A stretch of DNA of 64,000 nt from Leptospira sp. WS60.C2 (GTDB lineage: Bacteria > Spirochaetota > Leptospiria > Leptospirales > Leptospiraceae). Made by a program: the position numbers and the translations under genes. A model generated the notes under the pieces. It did not search any database, was not told where the DNA came from, and saw nothing but the letters and a program-made list of their open reading frames with translations. Location of the stretch: assembly GCF_040833955.1 (NCBI RefSeq), contig NZ_CP162133.1, forward strand, positions 1,572,001 through 1,636,000, read 5' to 3'. Positions 39,467 through 48,187 of this stretch are shown here, one piece after another. How positions within the stretch are numbered: the first letter of the stretch is position 1; every line of letters starts with the position of its first letter.

Positions 39467-40453
39467 ATGCGCTCTCTCCAAACCTTTATACTCTTGGGAA
39501 CTCTTTTCACACAGTCCCTTTTGGCATTTCCTGACCGAGATGCCAGGGGAGAACGCGTTGATAATTTTGTTGGTCTACAATCCAAAATCAGCCTGAATTT
39601 GACCAAGAGAAGTTATGAAGCGGGGGAAAGAATTCCACTCACATTCACTGTGACCAACACAGGAACAGAAGTGGTTCGCATCTTCCCATCGTTTGACTTC
39701 CGTTATTCCTTTCAAATCATTGTGAAAGACGGCAATGACCGTATTCTCACTCCAATCGAAGATCCAGAATTCCCCGATCCTATCCTAAAACGTAGGACAA
39801 CCATCGTGAATTTGGTTGGGGATGAAAATAAAGAAATTAGCCTCCATCGAAATGAGTCCTTTTCCAAGACCATTTATCTCGATGAACACTACCAGTTTTT
39901 GCCAGACCAATCGTTTTACATCACTGGTTATTTTTATCCCAACTATACGGAAGACAAATCTGCTTTTTTGCGATCCCAAAACACTGTCGGATTTTTATTC
40001 CAAAATGCCAAACAAGTGAGAAAGGATTCCGCTTCACGCCAAATCACAGAAAGCGGTGGCCTTTCTCCCGAAGAAATCATTTTCCTTTTTCTTGGTGCGG
40101 AGATGAAAAAAAGATGGGAATACCATTTTAAATGGATCGATTTTTCGGAATATATCTTAGCTTATGATCGATATAGCAGTGCTTATGCCGAAGCGAGTGT
40201 GGGGGAACGAGAAACCATCATTGAGGATTTTAAAGAATATTTGACGGAGTCTCCGTCAGGTGTATTAAAATACTTCAAAGTGATGAGTGTGGATTACCCT
40301 TCCAAACGCGATGCGCGGGTACAAGTCTATGTGGAAAGAATGATGGGTCGGTTCAAAACAAGGTACGAATATATATACACCTTGCGACAAGAAGAAGGAA
40401 GCCGTGTTGGATTTTGGCAGATTAAAAACTTACTCGTAAAGGTAAAAAAATGA
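39467..40453 (+). CDS. Exported protein with an N-terminal Ig-like/BsuPI-type domain
   Basis: A 328-residue protein with a signal peptide (LQTFILLGTLFTQSLLA). Residues about 45-150 form a beta-sandwich-like segment (YEAGERIPLTFTVTNTGTEVVRIFPS) that resembles the BsuPI/intracellular-proteinase-inhibitor fold. The C-terminal half is helical then strand-like, of unknown type. It overlaps fliM by 4 nt, so it may be an envelope partner of the motor, but this is conjecture. Confidence 0.68.
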   Translation: MRSLQTFILLGTLFTQSLLAFPDRDARGERVDNFVGLQSKISLNLTKRSYEAGERIPLTFTVTNTGTEVVRIFPSFDFRYSFQIIVKDGNDRILTPIEDPEFPDPILKRRTTIVNLVGDENKEISLHRNESFSKTIYLDEHYQFLPDQSFYITGYFYPNYTEDKSAFLRSQNTVGFLFQNAKQVRKDSASRQITESGGLSPEEIIFLFLGAEMKKRWEYHFKWIDFSEYILAYDRYSSAYAEASVGERETIIEDFKEYLTESPSGVLKYFKVMSVDYPSKRDARVQVYVERMMGRFKTRYEYIYTLRQEEGSRVGFWQIKNLLVKVKK

Positions 40454-41475
40454 CGGAAATCCTTTCCCAAGACGAAATTGATGCCCTGTTAAATGCCATC
40501 TCTTCCGGAGAGGTGTCTGAGGATGAATATTCTTCCGTCGGGGAACAGAAAAAAGTCAAAATTTACGATTTCAAACGTCCGGATAAATTTTCAAAAGACC
40601 AAATTCGTACTTTGCAGATGATGCACGAAACCTTTGCGCGTTTGGCAACCACGGGTCTTTCTGCTCAGCTTCGAGCCCTTGTTGTTGTACACGTGGCTTC
40701 CGTGGATCAGTTGACCTATGAAGAGTTCATTCGTTCCATTCCGAATCCTACAACACTTGCCGTGATCAACATGGACCCACTCCGCGGGTCTGCTATTTTA
40801 GAAATTGACCCATCCATTTCCTTTACAATCATCGATCGTCTGTTTGGTGGTAAGGGAGAGTCTTCCAAAGTGAATAGGGAACTTTCCGATATCGAGTTAT
40901 CGGTAATGGAAGGGATCATTGTTCGGATTCTAGGGAACTTACGGGAATCATGGTCAACGGTGATTGACTTACGTCCAAGACTTGGAAACATCGAAACGAA
41001 CCCGCAATTTGCGCAAGTCGTTCCTCCCAATGACATGGTGGTATTAATTACTCTCGAAACAAAAGTGGGAGAAGTAGAAGGGATGACGAACCTTTGTATT
41101 CCCTACATCACCATTGAACCAATCATCAATAAACTTTCGGCGCAGTATTGGTATTCCTCTATTCGAAAAGGGGAAGTAGACGAAAACCGTGCCGTGATCC
41201 AAGAACGTCTCGACCAGGTAAAAATCCCTCTCATCTCGGAAGTGGGAAGTGTGGACATTTCCTTAAATGATCTTATGAATTTACATGTAGGTGACGTGAT
41301 CAAACTCGAAAACACTCCAATCAAATCGGACCTGATGGTGAAAGTGGGAGATCGTAGTAAGTTCAAAGCCACACCAGGTCGTGTGGGAAACCGTCTTGCC
41401 ATCCAAATTGGTGATAGCATCGAAGACATTCCAGACGAACTCCTCGGATCAACCCGTTCGGAACAAGAATACTAA
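40450..41475 (+). CDS. fliM: Flagellar motor switch protein FliM
   Basis: A 341-residue FliM. The N-terminal CheY-P-binding motif is LSQDEIDALLNAI. The middle domain starts at YDFKRPDKFSKDQIRTLQMMHETFAR, typical of the CheC-like fold, and includes GSAILEIDPSISFTIIDRLFGG. The C-terminal SpoA domain (VKIPLISEVGSVDISLNDLM) pairs with FliN. It binds phospho-CheY and sets motor rotation. The ATG overlaps the upstream stop. No other flagellar genes are adjacent. Confidence 0.96.
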   Translation: MTEILSQDEIDALLNAISSGEVSEDEYSSVGEQKKVKIYDFKRPDKFSKDQIRTLQMMHETFARLATTGLSAQLRALVVVHVASVDQLTYEEFIRSIPNPTTLAVINMDPLRGSAILEIDPSISFTIIDRLFGGKGESSKVNRELSDIELSVMEGIIVRILGNLRESWSTVIDLRPRLGNIETNPQFAQVVPPNDMVVLITLETKVGEVEGMTNLCIPYITIEPIINKLSAQYWYSSIRKGEVDENRAVIQERLDQVKIPLISEVGSVDISLNDLMNLHVGDVIKLENTPIKSDLMVKVGDRSKFKATPGRVGNRLAIQIGDSIEDIPDELLGSTRSEQEY

Positions 41476-41496
41476 AAAATTCGCTAAACACGTATC

Positions 41497-42951
41497 ATGC
41501 GAATCTCCAAACCAAGGTATTGGGAATTTAAATTGAAAGATCTTTTTCAGAATCTTTTGACTCTGAATTGTATTGTCATTTCCCTTTGCCTTTCTTTTGG
41601 AATTCTTGTTACTGGGTTAGAAGCAGGTCCGAAGAAGCTTCAGAAATCGAATCCTAAATCTAAACAAATTCACACCATTCGCCAAACCATTGTTCTATCG
41701 ATTGATGGGTTTCCCGCCTATTATTGGACAGATCCGAAGTATCATTCCTATTTCCCTCATTTAGCAGAAATATTTCGAAACTATGGAGTTTCGGAAATTG
41801 AAACGGTGAATCCTTCTGTTACCTATCCTGCGCATACCTCTATGGTCACAGGAAAAGACCCAGCGGAACATGGAATTTGGAACAATACCTTGTCTGATCC
41901 CTTTGAAAAAAATGATGGGGGTTGGATGTGGTATGCAGAAGACATTCTTGTTCCCACCCTTTGGGATCTTGCCAAACAAAATCAGAAAACAACAGGCAAT
42001 GTGTTTTGGCCTGTGACTGTCGGGGCCGATATCCAATGGAATTTGCCACAATACTGGCGTAAAAAAATCCCAGAAGATGATAAACTCCTCCGTGCGATCT
42101 CGACAAAAAACTTACACAAAGAAGCAGAACTGGCTGTTGGTGCTCCATTGAACGATGTCGCAAAAGACGAGATCAAATTGAAAACGGCAAACTGGTTATA
42201 TCATATCAAAAAGCCCAATTTACTCCTTGTCTACACAACGGATTTGGACACCTACCACCATGGTTTTGGACCAGGCTCTGAAAAGGCTCTCGCTCGTTTG
42301 ACTGAACTAGATAAAGCCATTTTTGAATTTTTAAAATCCGTCGGTGCCTTCACAAAGAAGGGACCCGCCATTGTGATCGTTTCAGATCATGGATTTGATT
42401 CGGCGGACTCCATTTGTGCACCGAATGTTTTATTAAAACAAAAAGGCTATATCCATGAGGAATCAGGGAACTACCAACTTACCTTTAAGAGTTCTGGCGG
42501 AACTTCGATTTTACTTCCTGGTTCAGGTAAAGCCGTTTCCAAAGAAGAAATCCGCAACCTGGTTTCAGAAATTCAGACACTCTGTCCTGGAGCAGAATGG
42601 ATTTCTTCCGACAAAGAATTGTTAGGGGAAGATCAGGGTGCAAGGAATGAATGGGAACCTTCGATTGCCTCCAAAATTCATCCTCAAGCACTTGGACTTT
42701 TTCGAACCTCAGTTTCTCTTTTTTTTAGTGGAACCAGAAAAGGGGAAATTTACCAAAAATCCCAAACCAAAATCTATGGCCATGGGTATTGGAATCAAAA
42801 ACCTGAAATGAAAACGATTGGCTTTGTGTATGATCCAAGAGGCAACAAACACAAATTGCAATCGTTAAAAGAAATTTATGGAATCGTACAATCAATGTTA
42901 GACCTGAGAGAGAAAAAAGAGAAAGGGTCTCGTTTTTCCACAAAACCCTGA
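41497..42951 (+). CDS. Type I phosphodiesterase/nucleotide pyrophosphatase (ENPP-like)
   Basis: A 484-residue alkaline-phosphatase-superfamily enzyme. An N-terminal hydrophobic segment (IVISLCLSFGILVTG) suggests export or anchoring. Metal-site motifs are present: LSIDGFPAYYW, ETVNPSVTYPAHTSMVTG (with the Thr nucleophile), DLDTYHHGFG, IVIVSDHGFDS and GHGYWN. It hydrolyses phosphodiester or pyrophosphate bonds in nucleotides or lipids; the substrate is unknown. It follows fliM after 21 nt and ends at a terminator shared with the convergent DJ-1 gene. Confidence 0.87.
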   Translation: MRISKPRYWEFKLKDLFQNLLTLNCIVISLCLSFGILVTGLEAGPKKLQKSNPKSKQIHTIRQTIVLSIDGFPAYYWTDPKYHSYFPHLAEIFRNYGVSEIETVNPSVTYPAHTSMVTGKDPAEHGIWNNTLSDPFEKNDGGWMWYAEDILVPTLWDLAKQNQKTTGNVFWPVTVGADIQWNLPQYWRKKIPEDDKLLRAISTKNLHKEAELAVGAPLNDVAKDEIKLKTANWLYHIKKPNLLLVYTTDLDTYHHGFGPGSEKALARLTELDKAIFEFLKSVGAFTKKGPAIVIVSDHGFDSADSICAPNVLLKQKGYIHEESGNYQLTFKSSGGTSILLPGSGKAVSKEEIRNLVSEIQTLCPGAEWISSDKELLGEDQGARNEWEPSIASKIHPQALGLFRTSVSLFFSGTRKGEIYQKSQTKIYGHGYWNQKPEMKTIGFVYDPRGNKHKLQSLKEIYGIVQSMLDLREKKEKGSRFSTKP

Positions 42952-42997
42952 TCTAATTTTGAATTGATTTGGATTAAATTAGAGCTCTTATTTTTTT
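42952..42997 (+). terminator. Hairpin terminator after the phosphodiesterase gene
   Basis: TCTAATTT (42952-42959) and AAATTAGA (42976-42983) form a perfect 8-bp stem, followed by a run of T ending at 42997. The stem is AT-rich. It would end the phosphodiesterase transcript just inside the convergent DJ-1 gene end. Confidence 0.5.
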
Positions 42998-43656
42998 AAA
43001 AGACTGAGAATTGCCTCTCCCACAGCCTTAGCTGACTGCGGATTTTGACCTGTTACAATCCGTTCATCTACTTCCACATGAGAGTGCCAAGGTGCAGATT
43101 TGAAATACTTTCCCCCAGCGGCAATCAGTTTGTCTTCCAATAAAAAGGGAACCACACCTTCAAGTTTGACAATACTTTCTTCCTCATTGGAAAATCCATT
43201 CACTCGTTTTCCAGCGATGAGTTTAGAGCCATTGGACAAAGTGACGTTGATCAGTGCCGATGGACCGTGACAAACGGCTCCCACAATCCCACCAGATTCA
43301 TAAATGGTTCGTGTAAGGTTTTGGAGTTCTACATTATTTGGGAAGTCCCACATTGTACCGTGTCCACCAGCAAAGTAAATTGCAGAGTAATCACTTGCTT
43401 GGATTTGTTTTGGGGACTTGGTATGGATTCGTTTTTCTTTGTATACTGGGTGGTTCCAAAATTCGCGATTGGCGATGTCTTCTAAATCAAAACCATCTAC
43501 AGGTGGTTCTCCTCCTTTAGGACTGACCAAGTCTATTTCCACACCGGCATCATGTAAGACCTTCCATGGGTGGGCAACTTCCCCTAAATGGTAACCAGTG
43601 GAGCCTGCATTCCCTTTTTCTCCATGGCTCGTTAAAACAAATAATACTTTCTTCAT
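42988..43656 (-). CDS. DJ-1/PfpI-family class I glutamine amidotransferase-like protein
   Basis: A 222-residue protein of the DJ-1/PfpI superfamily, subgroup near Hsp31/YhbO-type or yeast Hsp31-like glyoxalase III/chaperone proteins. The nucleophile Cys lies in GAVCHGPSAL with the nearby catalytic Glu in LVSPKGGEP and the His adjacent to the Cys; YFAGGHGTMWDFP is a typical strand-loop. It probably handles reactive carbonyls (methylglyoxal) or damaged proteins. It is divergent from a LysR gene 136 nt away, which is the likely regulator. Confidence 0.88.
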   Translation of the reverse strand: MKKVLFVLTSHGEKGNAGSTGYHLGEVAHPWKVLHDAGVEIDLVSPKGGEPPVDGFDLEDIANREFWNHPVYKEKRIHTKSPKQIQASDYSAIYFAGGHGTMWDFPNNVELQNLTRTIYESGGIVGAVCHGPSALINVTLSNGSKLIAGKRVNGFSNEEESIVKLEGVVPFLLEDKLIAAGGKYFKSAPWHSHVEVDERIVTGQNPQSAKAVGEAILSLLKK

Positions 43657-43738
43657 TCGGTCCTCGTTCTGATCGCGGATTCAAAATCCTGAGATAAGAA
43701 AAAAGTTTCCAAATCTGTTTTTTAAGCAAGGAAAACAT

Positions 43739-43755
43739 ATCATTAGAATAATGAT
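43739..43755. promoter_or_regulatory. Palindrome upstream of the LysR gene (possible operator)
   Basis: ATCATTA (43739-43745) and TAATGAT (43749-43755) form a 7-bp inverted repeat around GAA. It sits in the divergent gap between the DJ-1 and LysR genes, a place where LysR proteins usually bind. It resembles a T-N11-A type site. Confidence 0.45.
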
Positions 43756-43766
43756 GGTGTTTATAA

Positions 43767-43792
43767 ATAGATATTAAAAAATTAATATCTAT
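43767..43792. promoter_or_regulatory. 11-bp palindrome abutting the LysR start codon
   Basis: ATAGATATTAA (43767-43777) and TTAATATCTAT (43782-43792) are perfect complements with a 4-nt centre. The right arm ends directly at the ATG (43793), so there is no room for a Shine-Dalgarno sequence. A bound regulator here would block initiation: a likely autoregulatory operator, or a sign of a leaderless message. Confidence 0.55.
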
Positions 43793-44677
43793 ATGAATCC
43801 TATTGAATTGTATCAAAGTTTTTATTGCATTTATAGGGAGAAGAATTTAACCAAGGCAGGAAAAATCCTTGGTTTGTCCCAACCAGCACTCAGTCTCCAC
43901 TTACAATTTCTTGAGAGGCATAGAAAAGAAGTATTGTTTCGTCGAACATCCAGAGATTTGGTACCAACCGAAGCCGCCAAACGGTTGTATGTTCAAATAG
44001 CTGGTCCCATTGAAGCTTTGCAAAGAATTGAATGGCAATTAAAACCAAAAGAAGCGATCCGCAAACTCAAATTAGGTTCTCCAAGAGAGATTTTTTTAGA
44101 AACAATTTTGCCTAATCTCTCCAAAACCGGAGAAAGTTTTCAAGTTCAATACGGTCATCCAACGGGTCTCTTAGATTCGTTGAAAAATGAAGAAATTGAT
44201 TTAGTGATCAGCAATCAAAAGTTAAATGTTACTGGTATTCTATTGGAGGATTTGTATAAGGAAAAATTTGTATTTGTTACATCGAAATCCATATGTTTGG
44301 AGGGGGATTTCCCATTTCACTTGCATACAAAACCCAAAATGGAAATGATTCAAACATGGATGGAAAACCAACATTGGTTTGTCTACAGTGAGGATTTTGC
44401 AATTGTTCGCAGATTTTGGAAAATAAACTTTGATTCTCGACCAAAATTAAAAGAATATTCCGTTTTACCGAACCTTCACGATATCAAAACCGCATTGGAA
44501 TTTGGGAGAGGTGTTTCTGTTTTACCTACCTATTTGCTTGGAAAAAAATCAACATTGTATACGAACGAAAAAGATGTATATGGATTTGAGAACCAATTAT
44601 ATCTAGTTAGCCGAGTTGAGGATGTTGACTTTTTGGAAGAAAAATTTCAAAAATTTAGCAAATGGATGAACAGTTAA
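43793..44677 (+). CDS. LysR-family transcriptional regulator
   Basis: A 294-residue LysR protein. The winged helix-turn-helix is at the N-terminus (NLTKAGKILGLSQPALSLHLQFLERH), and the effector-binding domain covers the rest, with the usual two-lobe strand pattern. It lies divergent to the DJ-1/PfpI gene, the common arrangement for a LysR target, and two palindromes occur in the intergenic region. The inducer may be an electrophile or oxidant; this is inferred from the neighbour only. Confidence 0.9.
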   Translation: MNPIELYQSFYCIYREKNLTKAGKILGLSQPALSLHLQFLERHRKEVLFRRTSRDLVPTEAAKRLYVQIAGPIEALQRIEWQLKPKEAIRKLKLGSPREIFLETILPNLSKTGESFQVQYGHPTGLLDSLKNEEIDLVISNQKLNVTGILLEDLYKEKFVFVTSKSICLEGDFPFHLHTKPKMEMIQTWMENQHWFVYSEDFAIVRRFWKINFDSRPKLKEYSVLPNLHDIKTALEFGRGVSVLPTYLLGKKSTLYTNEKDVYGFENQLYLVSRVEDVDFLEEKFQKFSKWMNS

Positions 44678-44686
44678 TCTCAAGGA

Positions 44687-44905
44687 TTAGTGTTTTTTCC
44701 AGTGGATGCATTCGCCTGGGCATTCATCCATTTCTTTCTGCACTTTTTTTTCATCTTCTTCTGGAATCATCGCATCGTTAATCGAAGATCCACTGATGTG
44801 GGTTTGGGACAAATCATCCTCATCCATCATAAAGTATTTTGGTAAATTATCTGCACATTGGTTACAAGAAGTACAATTGTCTTTGTCTACATAAGCCTTT
44901 CTCAT
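44687..44905 (-). CDS. Small [4Fe-4S] ferredoxin
   Basis: A 72-residue ferredoxin with Cys11, Cys14 and Cys17 (NCTSCNQCADN) and a fourth ligand in ECPGECIHW. It is thus a single-cluster type with an acidic middle and no second full motif. It donates or accepts electrons for an unknown partner. Its start overlaps the SemiSWEET stop by 4 nt, and it ends 9 nt from the convergent LysR gene. Confidence 0.88.
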   Translation of the reverse strand: MRKAYVDKDNCTSCNQCADNLPKYFMMDEDDLSQTHISGSSINDAMIPEEDEKKVQKEMDECPGECIHWKKH

Positions 44906-45159
44906 GTTTCTTTCCCTTCGTTTAATTTATAGTATAGAATGATGGTGACGAAAAATAAAGTGACAACGTTTGCAAGAATGATGGGAAAATCGGAACGCAT
45001 AATCCCATAGATAAACCACAACACCACACCCAAAAAAAACATGACGTACATGTTCCGACTAATATCTCTAGTTTGTTTGGTCATCACCACACGTAAGACT
45101 TGTGGTAAAAAGGAAACGGTCGTTAAAAATGCAGCAATATAACCGATGAGGGTTTCCAT
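44902..45159 (-). CDS. SemiSWEET sugar transporter
   Basis: An 85-residue, three-helix membrane protein of the SemiSWEET/PQ-loop family. Three hydrophobic helices span about 4-22, 40-56 and 62-78; helix 1 holds the FLPQV motif (Pro19-Gln20). It works as a homodimer moving mono- or disaccharides. The sequence strongly recalls, from memory, the L. biflexa SemiSWEET used for crystal structures. It lies directly behind queF with no gap and overlaps the ferredoxin gene by 4 nt, so three unrelated functions share one run. Confidence 0.92.
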   Translation of the reverse strand: METLIGYIAAFLTTVSFLPQVLRVVMTKQTRDISRNMYVMFFLGVVLWFIYGIMRSDFPIILANVVTLFFVTIILYYKLNEGKET

Positions 45160-45561
45160 TTAAGCTTTGTACTCTCGTTTTACGATGGTTTTGACTCCAC
45201 CGCGAACATTATAATCCCCAATGACTTTTACATATATGGGATCAACGGCTTTGACAAAGTCTTCTAGGATTTTATTCACCACATTCTCATGAAAAATCCC
45301 CACATTTCGGTAAGACATCATGTATTCTTTTAAGGATTTGAGTTCGGCACATTTGTCCCTGGGAATGTATTCAATAAAAATCGTTCCAAAGTCAGGTAGA
45401 CCCGTTTTGGGGCAAACTGCTGTGAATTCTGGGATAGTGAATTCGACATTGTATTCTTTGCCAGCATAGACATTGGCAAACCACTCGATCGGTGGGGTTG
45501 TCCAAGACGGGATGTGGTCTTGTTTGTCCTCGTAAGAAGATTCTGATTTTTTTTCCGACAT
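45160..45561 (-). CDS. queF: NADPH-dependent 7-cyano-7-deazaguanine reductase QueF
   Basis: 133 residues from ATG 45561. It reduces preQ0 to preQ1 in queuosine biosynthesis. The nucleophile Cys50 lies in FTAVCPKTGLPDFG, and the family segment ELKSLKEYMMSYRNVGIFHE (substrate and dimer contact) is present. The single-domain form matches the short YkvM type. A longer upstream frame to 45657 overlaps guaA and is not supported. No preQ1 riboswitch can fit in the 42-nt divergent gap. Confidence 0.93.
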   Translation of the reverse strand: MSEKKSESSYEDKQDHIPSWTTPPIEWFANVYAGKEYNVEFTIPEFTAVCPKTGLPDFGTIFIEYIPRDKCAELKSLKEYMMSYRNVGIFHENVVNKILEDFVKAVDPIYVKVIGDYNVRGGVKTIVKREYKA

Positions 45562-45603
45562 TTGTTTACCCCGACAGAAACAAAAATATTTTGGAACCAT
45601 CCC

Positions 45604-47403
45604 ATGAAAAGTGATAAAAAAATCGCAGTCGTCGATTTCGGCGGCCAATATGCTCACCTGATTGCCTCTCGTATTCGAAGACTAGGAGCCTATACGGAAA
45701 TCCTTTCCAATGAAGAACCTCTTTCTAACTATGAGTCCTATGTAGGAATCATCTTGTCTGGTGGCCCAAGTAGCGTATATGACCCAGGAGCTCCGCTTCT
45801 TCCAAATGGTTTTTTTGATCTATCTGTTCCTATCCTTGGGATTTGTTATGGCCACCAACTCATGATGAAGTCTCTTGGAGGGGAAGTTGTCTCAGCCAAA
45901 ACGAAAGAATACGGTCCCGCCATCCTAGAAATTGAAAATCCCAAATCAGATTTGTCTCGGTCGCTCTCCCTCAAAACAAAAGTTTGGATGAGCCATGGGG
46001 ATGAAGTGGTGCGACTCCCAAAAGACTTTGCGGTTGTGGCAAAGTCAGACAATTGTGAGTATGCATTTGTTTCTCATACTTCCAGAAAACTGTTTGGGAT
46101 TCAATTCCATCCAGAAGTGACGCACTCAGAAGAAGGAGAAATTTTACTCAAAAACTTTGTCGAGTTATGTGGTGCTTCGGGCACTTGGAGTATCTCTCAT
46201 TTTTTAGAAGAACAAATCCAAAGTTTACAAAAAAAAGTGCCTACTGGAAAAAACGTATTTTTACTCGTTTCTGGGGGAGTGGACTCGTCGGTTGCTTACT
46301 TGTTACTTGCCAAAGCTCTGGGAAAAGATCGGGTCAAAGGACTCCTTGTAGATACAGGATTTATGCGAAAAAATGAAGTGAAAGACCTTATGGATAACCT
46401 CCACCAGGTTGGTTTTGATCTTACCATTTGGGATGAAAGCGCAGTTTTTTATAAACACTTAGGATCGGAATTTGAACCGGAGAAAAAACGAAGGATCGTT
46501 GGGGATTTATTTTTAGAAGCACAAGGAAAAGCCACTACATCGCTTGGACTTGACGCCGAACATTGGTTACTTGGACAAGGAACCATCTATCCAGACACCA
46601 TCGAGTCCGGGGGAACCAAACATTCTCATAAAATTAAAACCCACCACAATCGTGTCCCGCAAATCGAAGCTTTGATCCGTGAGGGAAAGATTGTAGAACC
46701 AATTGCAGATCTTTATAAAGACGAGGTGAGGGAACTTGGGCGAGTGTTGGGTCTTCCTGAACGATGGATTGAACGCCATCCTTTCCCGGGACCAGGTCTC
46801 GTCGTGCGAATGATCGCAAGTCCAAAAACAAATCCACCTAAGATAGATTTTGCGAACTTAACGACAAAATCACTCAAATCAGAAATCCAAATTTTACCAA
46901 TCCTTTCTGTTGGTGTACAAGGGGACCAAAGAAGTTACGCTCACTGTGCTGTGCTCAATGATTTTACCGATGATTGGAAGGAATTGGATCAATTGTCAGT
47001 TGAGATTACCAATACCAAAAAAGAAATCAACCGTGTGGTATTTGCTCCTGGCATTACCCATTTTGATCGGGAATTTTGTTATACAAAACTTACTTTGGAC
47101 AAAGAACACTCTGATATTTTACGAGATGCGGATGCAATCGTGAACCAAATCCTATACGACGAAAAGATCCACAAAGACATTTGGCAAATGCCGGTGGTTC
47201 TTGTTCCAGTGGGATTACGAGAAAATTCCTATGGAGTGGTTTTACGTCCCGTGGAATCGACAGAAGCGATGACGGCCAATTTTTATCAGATGCATCGAAA
47301 TATTTTAGCAAGAATCACAAAGGAACTTTTGGAGTTACCAACCATTTCTCTTGTGATGTATGATCTCACTCACAAACCCCCTGGCACCATTGAATGGGAA
47401 TAG
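45604..47403 (+). CDS. guaA: GMP synthase (glutamine-hydrolysing)
   Basis: 599 residues from ATG 45604 (MKSDKKIAVVDFGGQYAHL). It converts XMP to GMP. The glutaminase domain has the Cys in GICYGHQLMM and the His/Glu in GIQFHPEVTH. The ATP pyrophosphatase domain has the P-loop LLVSGGVDSSVAY. The C-terminal dimerisation domain ends with KPPGTIEWE, as usual. It is slightly longer than the usual about 520 residues, with extra length in the synthetase part. It is divergent from queF, linking two purine-derived pathways only by position. Confidence 0.96.
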   Translation: MKSDKKIAVVDFGGQYAHLIASRIRRLGAYTEILSNEEPLSNYESYVGIILSGGPSSVYDPGAPLLPNGFFDLSVPILGICYGHQLMMKSLGGEVVSAKTKEYGPAILEIENPKSDLSRSLSLKTKVWMSHGDEVVRLPKDFAVVAKSDNCEYAFVSHTSRKLFGIQFHPEVTHSEEGEILLKNFVELCGASGTWSISHFLEEQIQSLQKKVPTGKNVFLLVSGGVDSSVAYLLLAKALGKDRVKGLLVDTGFMRKNEVKDLMDNLHQVGFDLTIWDESAVFYKHLGSEFEPEKKRRIVGDLFLEAQGKATTSLGLDAEHWLLGQGTIYPDTIESGGTKHSHKIKTHHNRVPQIEALIREGKIVEPIADLYKDEVRELGRVLGLPERWIERHPFPGPGLVVRMIASPKTNPPKIDFANLTTKSLKSEIQILPILSVGVQGDQRSYAHCAVLNDFTDDWKELDQLSVEITNTKKEINRVVFAPGITHFDREFCYTKLTLDKEHSDILRDADAIVNQILYDEKIHKDIWQMPVVLVPVGLRENSYGVVLRPVESTEAMTANFYQMHRNILARITKELLELPTISLVMYDLTHKPPGTIEWE

Positions 47404-47418
47404 GGGTATGTTGAGTTT

Positions 47419-47447
47419 GATTCTAAAAGGATAAAGAGTTTAGAATC
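47419..47447. terminator. Inverted repeat between convergent guaA and a membrane-protein gene
   Basis: GATTCTAAA (47419-47427) and TTTAGAATC (47439-47447) form a perfect 9-bp stem with an 11-nt loop. It lies in the 53-nt space between two convergent genes and may end both transcripts; the following T content is low. Confidence 0.4.
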
Positions 47448-47456
47448 CAACTTCCT

Positions 47457-47885
47457 TTACGGAAGAAGGATCCATAGCAGTGCCATTCCACCCATGGCAA
47501 GTTCCGGAAGTCGTTTTTGGAAAAAACCTTGGTTCTCATTCGTTTCTGTAGCAGATTCTTCTTTTGCTTGTGAGGAGGAATCTGCTGTTTTCACATCTGA
47601 TTCTTTTTCTTTTGAGGCAAAAAGACCTGCAAAAAAACCAGGTTTTTCTTCTTCTTTTGGCGCTTCCCAAACAACGGGAAGAGCTGTCACTTCAACGGCA
47701 TTTTTCTTAAACGCTTGTTTGGTTCCATCTTGTGATTCAACGAGAACATAGTTTGCAGTAGGAGATGATGTTTTTACATTTTCTAAGATTTCCTTCGTTG
47801 CTTTCACTTTTACTGTATCAGCTACTAAGATTGGATTTAGAAATAAAGATAAAGTCGTAACTAGCATAGTTCTTTGTAAGTTCAT
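47457..47885 (-). CDS. Small exported or membrane protein, unknown
   Basis: A 142-residue protein with a signal peptide (MLVTTLSLFLNPILVA). A strand-like domain of about 50 residues (VKVKATKEILENVKTS, YVLVESQDGTKQAFKKNAVEV) is followed by an acidic, Ser/Glu-rich stretch and a C-terminal hydrophobic end (MGGMALLWILLP). The layout suggests a tail-anchored periplasmic protein, but no family is recognised. Confidence 0.65.
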   Translation of the reverse strand: MNLQRTMLVTTLSLFLNPILVADTVKVKATKEILENVKTSSPTANYVLVESQDGTKQAFKKNAVEVTALPVVWEAPKEEEKPGFFAGLFASKEKESDVKTADSSSQAKEESATETNENQGFFQKRLPELAMGGMALLWILLP

Positions 47886-47973
47886 AATGGCAGTTCACAT
47901 GAAAAAAAAAGGATAGCAATTGGATTTTCGGAAGAAATGTTACAATCCGATGAAAAGTGAATTCAGTTTCCAT

Positions 47974-48001
47974 TTGACACCGGACCTTCCTATTTTAACC
48001 T
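47974..48001 (+). promoter_or_regulatory. Possible promoter of the tRNA pair
   Basis: TTGACA (47974-47979) matches the -35 consensus exactly. TAACCT (47996-48001) is a partial -10, 16 nt away, and the first tRNA begins 17 nt later. No other good promoter is seen between 47886 and 48017. Confidence 0.5.
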
Positions 48002-48017
48002 ATCCAAAGTCACGATT

Positions 48018-48088
<71 letters not shown>

Positions 48089-48103
48089 AGTCTTACAACA
48101 AAC

Positions 48104-48187
48104 GCCTGGATGGTGGAACTGGTAGACACACAGGACTTAAAATCCTGTGGGAGTAATCCCGTGCGGGTTCGATTCCCGCTCCAGGTA
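48104..48187 (+). tRNA. tRNA-Leu (TAA)
   Basis: An 84-nt class II tRNA. The acceptor GCCTGGA pairs with TCCAGGT (one G:U), the anticodon loop has TAA (stem AGGAC/ATCCT), the variable arm is long (GGGAGTAATCCCGT) and the T-arm is GCGGG-TTCGATT-CCCGC. The discriminator is A, as expected for Leu. CCA is not encoded. It is co-oriented with tRNA-Cys. Confidence 0.93.

Noticed and set aside
45562..45603. preQ1 riboswitch for queF
   Set aside because: The divergent gap is only 42 nt and no pseudoknot-forming C-rich and A-rich pattern is visible.
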